Shown here: one piece after another, positions 54,269 through 62,272 of the stretch
How positions within the stretch are numbered: the stretch's first letter is position 1
Layout: each line of letters starts with the position of its first letter
Source: CAYLPU01 sp964385635
Lineage (GTDB): Bacteria > Chloroflexota > Anaerolineae > B4-G1
DNA: 64,000 nucleotides
Direction of reading: 5' to 3'
Assembly (NCBI GenBank): GCA_964385635.1
Contig: CAYLPU010000006.1
Coordinates: 21,218-85,217 of the forward strand
Made by a program: the position numbers and the translations under genes
The notes under the pieces: generated by a model
What the model was told of the DNA's origin: nothing
The model's input: only the letters and a program-made list of their open reading frames with translations
Database searches by the model: none

Positions 54269-56811
54269 CCCAAATCCCAAATCCCAAATCCCGAATTCAC
54301 AGACACAAGGCCAACATCGCCATCCTCGCGCTCTACATCTTAATCAGTATCGCTCTCACCTTCCCCCTCCCTCTCACGATGGACCGCTGTCTGGCTGGCG
54401 ACAACATTGACGCCTGGCTAAATCCCTGGGCCAACTGGTGGACACAAAAGGCATTGTCGGAGAGGTTGCCTTTTTATCACACGCGATACCTGTTCTATCC
54501 ACAAGGAGCCAGTTTGATCTACCACAGTTTCAGCCATACGAATAGTGCTTTGTGGTTGGTCCTGCGACACCTGGCGGGCGATTTACCGGCACATACTCTG
54601 ACCATTCTTTTGACTTATCCACTTTCGGCCTTCACCCTCTACCTCTTTGCTCATTACCTAACTAAATCCCGCCCCGCTGCATTTATCGCTGGCTTCATAT
54701 TCGGCTTTAGTCCCTACCACGTGGCTGAAAGTTCTCATCCTATCCTCTGCACGATCCAGTGGATCCCGCTTTTTATGCTTTCATTGGAAAAGGTTATCAC
54801 TCAAAAGAAAGTCAAGGCAGGGCTGTCGGCGGCCTTTTGGCTGTGGCTTACGGCCCTCTCGGGATGGCATCTCCTGGTTCTGGCGCTCTCCCTGGGGATA
54901 TGCCGCGCCCTCTACCTGCTGCTCACGGAGCGCCAATGGAAGAGCCGGAAAGTCCGACAGGGCTTGCTGACCGCATCGCTTGCCTTTGCCATCTTGACAC
55001 TTCCTTTTATGTGGCCCCTGTTGCGCGAGCAATTCACCAGCGCTACCTCCGGCTATTTTATCGCCCACCAGGAACGATATGCCGGCACTGATCTCTTGGC
55101 TTTTTTCACCCCCAGCAATTACCATCCCTTGCTGGGGCCATCCGTCAACGACATCTATGAGCGCTTCTATCCTGGACTCTGGAAATCTCCTGCTTTCATC
55201 GGCTACTCAGTTCTGGCTCTGGTATGCATAGGTGTCTTGCGTGGTGGACGGCGAAGTCGCTTTTGGTGGATAACAAGTATCGTGTTGTTTGTTCTGGCCT
55301 TGGGACCACGCCCTCGAGTGCTCGGCCAGCCTCTCTTCTCACATCCCCTACCCTGGGGCATCCCCTTGATACGGCTTATCCGCCACGCGGGACGAGTCAA
55401 CATACTGCTTACCCTCTGCTGGTCATTGCTGGCGGCGTGGGGCTGCCTTGCTCTCCTTCGGAGACTCAAATCACAGCGCCAGGCGTATCTAGTTACAGTG
55501 GGCATGTTTATCCTAATCGCTTTCGAGTATTGCCCTGTTCCCTTCCCCAGCACTTGCATAGAAGTCCCCCCCTTCTACCTTGAATTAGCGCGGGAGCCGG
55601 GCGATTTTGCCATCCTGGAAATCCCAATAGGGCGGCAACCCGCCAAGATTAGCATGTATTATCAGACCATCCACGAACATCCGCTGCTGGATGGCCACAT
55701 CTCGCGCACGCCGCCTCACGCCTACGATTTTATCGAAGGCAACGAGTTGCTCTCGCTGCTCCGGCAATACAGTGTTCCTGGTCATGAAGGCCCCTTCACA
55801 TTGCCCTTCCCCGACGTATCACGCCAACTGGAAGCCCTCGCCGAAGCGGGGATTCGTTACGTCGTTTTCCATCGCGACAGGACATCTCCTGCGTTGCTTG
55901 CTGCCTGGCAGTCCTTTGTCGTCGTGAATCCCATCTACGACGATGACAGTCTCGTCGTATACCGCACTCATCCCACAATCGGCGAAGACTATCGTGTTTC
56001 GGTTCGCCTTACCGAGGAACTGGGACTGATTGAAGCGGACAATCCCTTGCCGCCCGTCGTCTCCCAGGCTTCGTGGTTGCAATTTGATCTTCATTGGACG
56101 GCACTGGAATCCCCTCCTCGTGAGTATCACTACCGGGTGACTCTGCGCGACGCTACCGGCGAAGCGGCTGTCAGATATAATATGGAACTTGCCCCCGAAT
56201 GGCCAACGTCCCGGTGGCCAGCAGGAACTCTATTTACATCTCATTTCGCAGGCCAAATTGATCCGTTCCTGCCGGCGGGTTGTTATCAGGTCACTGTGGA
56301 GATCATCAATCCGGTAACTGCTCAGGCAGTAGGCCAGTCCGCAAACCTCGGCTCCCTGGAGGTACAGGCCCTACCCCGCCAATATGCCCGTCCCCAGGTC
56401 TCCACCGAAGCGGATGCCGTCTTCGGCGACCAGATTCGCCTCATCGGCTCTGACGTGGAACAGACGGGAACGTTTCTGAACCTCACCCTTTACTGGCAGG
56501 CTGTGCGCCGGATGGATCGGGACTATAAGATCTTTGTTCACCTATCCTCCCTGGACAATGGCGCAATCGTGGCTCAGCATGATGGCATGCCACGTGACTG
56601 GACGTATCTGACGTCTTGGTGGGACAAAGACGAGATCGTCACCGATACAATTGCTTTGGACGTGAGCAAATTGAGTACGGGACGCTACGAGGCGGCCGTC
56701 GGAATATACAATCCTGACACCCTGGAACGTTTGCCGGTGGTAGATCAGGCTGGCACATCGCTGCCCGAACAGAAACTTGTACTGCCTGCCATTACGGTAG
56801 AAACCCAATGA
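54265..56811 (+). CDS. giant multi-helix membrane protein, type B paralog, one beta module
   Basis: 848 residues from ATG 54265 (ATGA overlap). It opens with a CCCAAAT heptamer array (MTQIPNPKSRIHRH). Helices fill about 18-425, with acidic loop LAGDNIDAWLNPWANWW and FYPQGASLIYHSFSHTNSA as in the 44347 product. An external region and one C-terminal module follow (about 712-845; LNLTLYWQAVRRMDRDYKIF). Codon use in the soluble half is less extreme in GC than in its neighbours, which may reflect an older copy. Probably a GT-C transferase; substrate unknown. Confidence 0.72.
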   Translation: MTQIPNPKSRIHRHKANIAILALYILISIALTFPLPLTMDRCLAGDNIDAWLNPWANWWTQKALSERLPFYHTRYLFYPQGASLIYHSFSHTNSALWLVLRHLAGDLPAHTLTILLTYPLSAFTLYLFAHYLTKSRPAAFIAGFIFGFSPYHVAESSHPILCTIQWIPLFMLSLEKVITQKKVKAGLSAAFWLWLTALSGWHLLVLALSLGICRALYLLLTERQWKSRKVRQGLLTASLAFAILTLPFMWPLLREQFTSATSGYFIAHQERYAGTDLLAFFTPSNYHPLLGPSVNDIYERFYPGLWKSPAFIGYSVLALVCIGVLRGGRRSRFWWITSIVLFVLALGPRPRVLGQPLFSHPLPWGIPLIRLIRHAGRVNILLTLCWSLLAAWGCLALLRRLKSQRQAYLVTVGMFILIAFEYCPVPFPSTCIEVPPFYLELAREPGDFAILEIPIGRQPAKISMYYQTIHEHPLLDGHISRTPPHAYDFIEGNELLSLLRQYSVPGHEGPFTLPFPDVSRQLEALAEAGIRYVVFHRDRTSPALLAAWQSFVVVNPIYDDDSLVVYRTHPTIGEDYRVSVRLTEELGLIEADNPLPPVVSQASWLQFDLHWTALESPPREYHYRVTLRDATGEAAVRYNMELAPEWPTSRWPAGTLFTSHFAGQIDPFLPAGCYQVTVEIINPVTAQAVGQSANLGSLEVQALPRQYARPQVSTEADAVFGDQIRLIGSDVEQTGTFLNLTLYWQAVRRMDRDYKIFVHLSSLDNGAIVAQHDGMPRDWTYLTSWWDKDEIVTDTIALDVSKLSTGRYEAAVGIYNPDTLERLPVVDQAGTSLPEQKLVLPAITVETQ

Positions 56812-59798
56812 CCAAATCCCAAATCCCAAATATCAAATATCAAATATCAAATATCAAATACAAGGATTTGTCATTTGTCATTTGTCATTTGTCATTTCTC
56901 CTTGCCTTCGCCCTGCGCCTCTATCGCCTGGATGGACAGAGTATCTGGGTTGACGAAGGGATCAGCCTCCACTTAGCCACCTCCAGCCTGGCCGAGATCG
57001 TCGCCAACCGGGCAGCCAACATCCACCCTCCCCTCTACTTCTTCTTGCTCAAAGGGTGGGTAACGCTGGCGGGCGTCAGCATTTTCAGTGCCCGCTTCTC
57101 ATCGGCGATGGCAAGCCTCTTGCAGGTGGCGGCCGTCTACACAATCGCCCGTCGCTGGCTGGGCCGGCCCACCGCCCGGGTCGCTGCCTTCCTCACCGCC
57201 CTCTCCCCCCTCTCTGTCATCTACGCCCAGGAGGCCCGCGTTTACGCTCTGCTCCCCCTGGTCTACCTGACCCTGCTGGCCATCACGCACGAACTGACCC
57301 ACAAGCCCGGCCCTCACCGCCGCGCCACCTGGCTGCTCCTGGGCATCGTCGAGGTGATCGGACTCCATCTGCACTACATGGTCTTTTTCGTCGTGGTCTA
57401 CACGGGAGGCTGGTCACTCCTGACTTTTTGGAGAGAGCGGCGGTGGACTGACCTGCGCCGCTGGTGGATCACCCAACTCCTGGTGGGCCTCGCCAGCCTG
57501 CCCTGGCTGGTCGCAGTCCTCACCTACTGGCCAGCCGTTCAAGCCCGGATTCAGATAGGCCGAGGCCTCACGGAATCTATCCCTGTGGATTACCTATTGA
57601 GCCAGGTCTGGGTCTTTCATCTGACAGGTCTCACTGGCGCCGTAGGCCGCCCCGAAGTGCGGCTATTGGCCAGCCTCACCCTCTTGCTCCTGGCCGTGTC
57701 ACTGCTCCTCCGGCTCATCCGACCTGCCACCCGCCGACCCGTTGCCCAACTGACGGCCCACTGGCTCATCCCGCTGGGCTCCACGCTCCTCGTCTGGGCC
57801 GTGCGTTCCTTCTCCCATCCCCGCTACATCGCGCTCTACGCCCCCGGCCTGATTCTCCTGGCCGCCTACGCCACCCACCCTTCAAAGCCCAAAGCCCAAA
57901 GCCCAAAACCCAAAGCCCGAAGCCCAAAGCCCGAAGCCCAAAGCCCAAACCCCAAACCCTCTCACGCATCGTGCTTCACGTTTCACGTTTCACGTTTCAC
58001 GTCCCACGTTTCAGTTTTCACGCTGGCAATTACTTTGGTCTTGATCTCCCTGCTTGGGCTACGGGCCTACTTCTTCGATCCGGCCTTCGCCAAGGACGAT
58101 GTGCGCGGTTTGGCCACCTGGCTGGAGGCCGAGACCACCGCCGGCGACCTGATCGTCGCCCCGTGGCAAGACTGGTCACTGGACTACGCCTACCACGGCC
58201 CGGCGACCATCATCCGACCCAACCCGGCCGATGAGACTGCCACCTGGGATGCGCTGGCGGCCCATACTTCTCCTGCCAGGCGCGCTTTCCTGGTGAACTA
58301 TCCACGTGACAATCGGGACCGCCGGGACCTCGTCCCCTTCGCACTAGAATCCGCTGGCAGCCTGATCAAGCGCCACTCTTTCAAGGGCCTCCTGGTGCAC
58401 CTCTACGAACTGGACAGTTCCCCTTCCTCCCCCCCATTGGGGGGGATAGCCTCCCCTTCCTCCCCCCCATTGGGGGGGATAGCCTCCCCTTCCTCCCCCC
58501 CATTGGGGGGGATAGAGGGGGGGTACTTCGGCCCCCTGCACCTGACCGCTGCCTGGATTGAGCCCAGTCCCGCAGCCGATACCGCCGCCACGGTGGCGCT
58601 GCGATGGTGGCTGGAGCAGCCCACCGGCGATCGCTATCGTATCGGCCTGCGGCTGCGCGATTTGGATGGCTGGGAACTATCGGCCGCCGACGCCTGGCTG
58701 CTGGACAATCGCACCCTCCCCAGCGACCGCTGGGCCGCCGGCGAGGAGGCTATTACATACCACATCCTGCCCCTCGTGCCAGGCACACCGCCTCTTACCT
58801 ACACCATCTCCATCGGCATCTACATCACCGGCGACGAGGGGACTGTCCACCCACTCGACCTGCTGGACGCGGCGGGCAACCCCCAGGGGCAGTCCTACGA
58901 CATCGGCAGCGTGACTCTCGCGCCCGCCCGTGGCCTGCGCGACGACCCCTACGGCGTCTCTCCCGACCTGCCACCGCTGCCCGAGCCGGCCGCGCTTACC
59001 GAAGGGCCTGCCCTGAGCGTAGCCGAAGGGCTGCTGCTGGAGGCCGCCGCGCTCGACCGCCAGACCGTCGCTCCAGGCCAATCCCTCTTCGCCAGTCTGC
59101 GCTGGCGCGCTGTGACCGCGCCCCTACCTGACCTGCGCCCGGCCCTGACCCTCAGCCAGGCAGGCAATACCCTGGTTTCTGTAGAAGACGCGCCAGCTGG
59201 AGGTCGCTACCCCACTGACCGGTGGCAGGCCGGTGAGGTCGTCCTGGAACACCGCCGCCTCACCATCCCTCCCAGCGCCGCCGACGGCCCCGCCACCGTT
59301 GCCCTCGAACTGGCAGGCCGTCGTGTCGTCCTGGGCAGTGTGGAGATCAGCGCCGGAGAGCACGTCTTTACACCACCGCCGATGGCCTACGAGGTGCACG
59401 CTCGCTTCAGTGACGTCGCCGAACTGTTGGGCTACGACCTCCCCCCCGGCCCCTACACCCCCGACCAGCCTATCCCCATTACCCTCTACTGGCGCGCTCT
59501 CGAGGGAGCCGCCGGTGCCGACTACAGCGTCTTCACCCACATCCTGGCCGCCGATGGTCACCTGGTTGCGCAGCACGACGGCCCTCCGGCTGCGGGTGCC
59601 CGCCGCACTCCCGGCTGGCTCCCCGACGAGGTCATTACCGACCATCACGACATGGTCTTCCGCGAAACATACACCGGCCCGGCCGTCATCGAAGTCGGTC
59701 TGTACAACCCCGCTACCATGGAGCGGGTGACTGTCGCCACGGAGGAAACCTTCATAATTCTGCCCTCATCCCTGAACATAGAAGAACCTGATTGGTAA
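56808..59798 (+). CDS. giant ArnT/PMT-like (GT39 type) membrane glycosyltransferase with beta modules
   Basis: 996 residues. It starts ATGA on the previous stop and in a CCAAATC/TCAAATA/CATTTGT heptamer array (56812-56890). The GT39-type Asp-Glu is in QSIWVDEGISLHLA (about residue 47), followed by NIHPPLYFFLLKGW, a clear PMT_2-like motif, and ALSPLSVIYAQEARVYALL. A repeat linker (358-403; KPKAQSPKPKA and HVSRFTSHVS units) precedes the last helix. Three external modules follow, the last at about 865-990 (IPITLYWRALEGAAGADYSV). A 33-bp unit repeated three times (58426-58515) encodes SPSSPPLGGIA, and a dispersed element encodes PALSVAEG (59001-59030). Last gene of the operon. Confidence 0.82.
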   Translation: MTKSQIPNIKYQISNIKYKDLSFVICHLSFLLAFALRLYRLDGQSIWVDEGISLHLATSSLAEIVANRAANIHPPLYFFLLKGWVTLAGVSIFSARFSSAMASLLQVAAVYTIARRWLGRPTARVAAFLTALSPLSVIYAQEARVYALLPLVYLTLLAITHELTHKPGPHRRATWLLLGIVEVIGLHLHYMVFFVVVYTGGWSLLTFWRERRWTDLRRWWITQLLVGLASLPWLVAVLTYWPAVQARIQIGRGLTESIPVDYLLSQVWVFHLTGLTGAVGRPEVRLLASLTLLLLAVSLLLRLIRPATRRPVAQLTAHWLIPLGSTLLVWAVRSFSHPRYIALYAPGLILLAAYATHPSKPKAQSPKPKARSPKPEAQSPNPKPSHASCFTFHVSRFTSHVSVFTLAITLVLISLLGLRAYFFDPAFAKDDVRGLATWLEAETTAGDLIVAPWQDWSLDYAYHGPATIIRPNPADETATWDALAAHTSPARRAFLVNYPRDNRDRRDLVPFALESAGSLIKRHSFKGLLVHLYELDSSPSSPPLGGIASPSSPPLGGIASPSSPPLGGIEGGYFGPLHLTAAWIEPSPAADTAATVALRWWLEQPTGDRYRIGLRLRDLDGWELSAADAWLLDNRTLPSDRWAAGEEAITYHILPLVPGTPPLTYTISIGIYITGDEGTVHPLDLLDAAGNPQGQSYDIGSVTLAPARGLRDDPYGVSPDLPPLPEPAALTEGPALSVAEGLLLEAAALDRQTVAPGQSLFASLRWRAVTAPLPDLRPALTLSQAGNTLVSVEDAPAGGRYPTDRWQAGEVVLEHRRLTIPPSAADGPATVALELAGRRVVLGSVEISAGEHVFTPPPMAYEVHARFSDVAELLGYDLPPGPYTPDQPIPITLYWRALEGAAGADYSVFTHILAADGHLVAQHDGPPAAGARRTPGWLPDEVITDHHDMVFRETYTGPAVIEVGLYNPATMERVTVATEETFIILPSSLNIEEPDW
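56812..56895 (+). repeat. start-proximal heptamer arrays
   Basis: CCCAAAT and ATCAAAT units immediately after the ATG, then five CATTTGT units. All are translated (MTKSQIPNIKYQISN...). Confidence 0.9.
57883..58018 (+). repeat. CCCAAAG heptamers followed by CACGTTT heptamers
   Basis: About ten CCCAAAG/CCCGAAG units and then five CACGTTT-type units, in frame, giving the KPKAQSP and HVSRFT linker before the last membrane helix. Confidence 0.88.
58420..58523 (+). repeat. 33-bp triple repeat with C7/G7 palindrome
   Basis: Three copies of a 33-bp unit built on CCCCCCATTGGGGGGG, translated as SPSSPPLGGIA three times. Single copies of the palindrome occur at about 41034, 43817 and 53822. Confidence 0.9.
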
Positions 59799-59857
59799 CC
59801 GCTCAGCCATCTGTGTGTATCCGTGTGCTATTTTCTCGCCCTCTGCTGTCTGCCCAT

Positions 59858-59887
59858 TTGCCACCTGTCATAGGTCGGTGGTATAAT
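59858..59887 (+). promoter_or_regulatory. promoter of the bifunctional nuclease-dnaB genes
   Basis: TTGCCA (59858-59863), 18-base spacer, TATAAT (59882-59887), 35 bases before the start. GTAACCGCTCAGCCA at 59795-59809 resembles the MITE end with two changes. Confidence 0.7.
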
Positions 59888-59921
59888 TCAGACAGGTACA
59901 ACCACTGCCAGGAGGCGGACA

Positions 59922-60413
59922 ATGATCGAGGTTAAAGTAGACAGTATTCAGGTGAGCCTGATGTCGGAGCACCGCGTGATCATCCTCAAAGACATCAACG
60001 TCGAACGGTACCTGCCAATCTGGATCGGGCCTTACGAAGCGGAGGCCATCGCCCTCCGATTGCGAAACGTCGAGGTCGCCCGTCCCCTGACCCACGACCT
60101 GCTCAACAACGTTATCTCCAAGATGGGTGGTGAGGTTTCCCATATCATCGTGAACGACCTGCGCAACGACACTTTCTACGCCAGCATCAACGTGAACGTG
60201 AATGGGCACAAACTGGAGATCGACTCGCGCCCCTCCGACGCTATCGCCCTGGCCGTGCGTGCAAACACCCCTATCTTCGTCGAAGAGGACGTCATGGCAC
60301 AGGCCAGCATCATCCCAGAAGTGGACGTCAGCGAGGATGCGGATGACGAAACACTGACGGCCTTCCGTGACTTCGTTGACGGCCTCGACCTGGATGACCT
60401 GCCCTTACAATAG
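59922..60413 (+). CDS. bifunctional nuclease-family (DUF151/BFN) protein
   Basis: A 163-residue cytoplasmic protein of the DUF151 family, some members of which have DNase/RNase activity. Visible: LPIWIGPYEAEAIALRL, RPLTHDLL and IDSRPSDAIALAVR, the three family signatures. The acidic tail (SEDADDETL...DLDDLP) is less conserved. CAGGAGG lies upstream. It precedes dnaB by 8 bases and is likely co-transcribed with it. Confidence 0.92.
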   Translation: MIEVKVDSIQVSLMSEHRVIILKDINVERYLPIWIGPYEAEAIALRLRNVEVARPLTHDLLNNVISKMGGEVSHIIVNDLRNDTFYASINVNVNGHKLEIDSRPSDAIALAVRANTPIFVEEDVMAQASIIPEVDVSEDADDETLTAFRDFVDGLDLDDLPLQ

Positions 60414-60421
60414 GAAAGCGT

Positions 60422-61765
60422 ATGGAAACTCCCGACAAGATGATCCCTCATAACGTTGAGGCTGAGGAGGCGGTTATTGGTTCCCTCCTCATTGATCCAG
60501 AAGCGTTGTTTCGCGTCTCCCCCTTTCTGAAGGGGGAAGATTTCTACATCCAGAAAAACGTCTGGATCTACGAGGCCATCTTTGCACTCCACGAACGGCG
60601 CGAGCCGATTGACTTCGTCACGCTGTGTGATGAACTGGAGCGCCGGGGGCAACTGGAGGAGATCGGCGGTGCCGCCTACATCACCCATCTCATCAACGCT
60701 GTACCCAGCGCCATCCACGTCGAGGCTTATGCCCACATCGTCGAACACGCCGCCATTCGCCAGCGGTTGATCAGCGCGGCCAGCCAGATCGCGCAATTGG
60801 CCTATCAGGAAGCCGAGGACATCGACCAGACCATTGACCGGGCCGAGCAGTCGCTCTTCAGCGTCTCCCAGCGCCGTATCACCCGCGATCTGGCCCCCAT
60901 CCAGGAGATCATCCGCCGTTACTACGATCGCATCGAGTACCTCTATGCCCACCAGGACGAGCCGCTAGGAGTGCCCACCGGCTTCATCGACCTGGATCGG
61001 CTGCTGGGCGGACTCCAGCGCTCTGATTTTATCCTCATTGCCTCCAGGCCCTCGGTCGGCAAAACCTCGCTTTGTCTCTCGATCGCCCGGAACGCCGCCC
61101 GCCACGGCCAGCACGTCGCCGTCTTCAGCCTGGAGATGTCGTCCGAGCAGGTCGTGCAGCGGTTAGTGGCCGCCGAGACCGGCATTGACGCCCAGCGGCT
61201 GCGGTTGGGCGGCTTGCGAGAGGAGGAGTGGCCCCTCTTCGTCCAGGCCACCGGCAAACTGGCCGATCTCCCGGTCTTCATTGACGATACTCCCTCTATA
61301 TCGGCCCTGCAACTGCGCACCAAGGCCCGCCGCCTCCACGCCGAGCACGGGCTAGACCTCATCCTCGTGGACTACCTGCAGTTGATGACCGGAAACGTGC
61401 GCTCCGAAAACCGGGTGCAGGAGGTCTCCTACATCTCCCGCTCGCTCAAGGGACTGGCAAGGGAACTGGACCTACCCCTGGTGGCCGCCTCCCAACTCTC
61501 CCGCGCCGTCGAGCAGCGCACCGACAAACGGCCTGTGCTGGCGGACCTGCGCGACTCGGGGTCCCTCGAACAGGACGCGGACGTGGTGATGTTCATCTAC
61601 CGCGACGAGTTGTACCATCCCGAGACCGAGAGGCAGCACATCGCCGACATCCTGGTGCGCAAGCACCGCAACGGCCCCACCGGCACCATCCAACTCTTCT
61701 TCCGCGAGCGCCTGGCCCAATTCCTCGACGCCGAGACGCGCCAGCAGCCGGTCGAGTTCGCGTAA
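60422..61765 (+). CDS. dnaB: replicative DNA helicase DnaB
   Basis: A 447-residue hexameric helicase of normal length, which unwinds DNA at the replication fork. The N-terminal domain (1-about 110) starts PHNVEAEEAVIGSLLIDPEA. The linker precedes a RecA-like ATPase domain with Walker A SRPSVGKTSL, FSLEMSSEQ, Walker B-type LDLILVDYLQLM and the later ASQLSRAVEQR and LRDSGSLEQDADVV. No intein is seen. GGAAAG precedes the ATG. Shares a promoter with the upstream nuclease-family gene. Confidence 0.96.
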   Translation: METPDKMIPHNVEAEEAVIGSLLIDPEALFRVSPFLKGEDFYIQKNVWIYEAIFALHERREPIDFVTLCDELERRGQLEEIGGAAYITHLINAVPSAIHVEAYAHIVEHAAIRQRLISAASQIAQLAYQEAEDIDQTIDRAEQSLFSVSQRRITRDLAPIQEIIRRYYDRIEYLYAHQDEPLGVPTGFIDLDRLLGGLQRSDFILIASRPSVGKTSLCLSIARNAARHGQHVAVFSLEMSSEQVVQRLVAAETGIDAQRLRLGGLREEEWPLFVQATGKLADLPVFIDDTPSISALQLRTKARRLHAEHGLDLILVDYLQLMTGNVRSENRVQEVSYISRSLKGLARELDLPLVAASQLSRAVEQRTDKRPVLADLRDSGSLEQDADVVMFIYRDELYHPETERQHIADILVRKHRNGPTGTIQLFFRERLAQFLDAETRQQPVEFA

Positions 61766-61790
61766 GCATGCCCTTGACTCTCCTACTGCA

Positions 61791-61818
61791 TTGCACTGCG
61801 GTGATTTTGCCATATAAT
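61791..61818 (+). promoter_or_regulatory. orphan promoter-like site
   Basis: TTGCAC (61791-61796), 16-base spacer, TATAAT (61813-61818). No intact gene follows on the + strand; it may have served the lost toxin gene at 62089-62241. Confidence 0.45.
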
Positions 61819-61985
61819 ACGAACAGCACCTGGGGACACAGATTTTCAAAGTCTCTACAGGCTCAATCAGGACAATTGAAGCGAGCCTTTGGGAACCTTC
61901 CCAACTTCTTGAGGAGACACGAGTCGGCATACAGAGTGATGGTGGGGAGAAACTGATAGGGCAATCGCATTTATCCCATTCGCTC

Positions 61986-62046
61986 GGCCTGGATCGCCAG
62001 ATCCAGGCCCTAGCCACTGGATTTGGCAATCCAGCGGGAGCAAAAA
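61986..62046 (+). repeat. tandem pair of GGATC-palindromes
   Basis: GGCCTGGATC-gcca-GATCCAGGCC (61986-62009), then CTGGATT-tggc-AATCCAG (62018-62035) and CGGGAGCAAA, two units in opposite orientation of the family seen after purH. The remainder of 61766-62088 shows no gene. Confidence 0.65.
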
Positions 62047-62088
62047 GGGCTTTTCGGTGTCCCAAAGTCTGCCCGACATTATAAATGA

Positions 62089-62241
62089 GTGTCGTGCAAG
62101 TTTCAAGGGAAAGAAGGTCAAATTGTGTTGGACCAGATTCGGACCGTTGACAAATCCCGGCTAGTGCGGAAACTGGGTCGAATAAGCAAAGCAACTCAGA
62201 GGGATGTACTCAACACCTTAGCCGAGATATTTGCAGAATAG
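62089..62241 (+). pseudogene. mazF/pemK toxin C-terminal remnant
   Basis: From 62089 a 50-codon frame reads GKEGQIVLDQIRTVDKSRLV and continues RKLGRISKATQRDVLNTLAE to a TAG. DQIRTVDKSRL is the hallmark C-terminal motif of MazF/PemK mRNA interferases. The N-terminal half with the catalytic Arg is absent; a palindromic repeat pair lies just upstream. No antitoxin is seen. Confidence 0.8.
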
Positions 62242-62272
62242 ACCAATATCTGTGTTCAAGTAACTCTCCCTC

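Noticed and set aside
61827..61958. tRNA-like or small gene after the orphan promoter
   Set aside because: No complete cloverleaf can be formed and the short frame ending at 61956 has no ribosome site or recognisable sequence.
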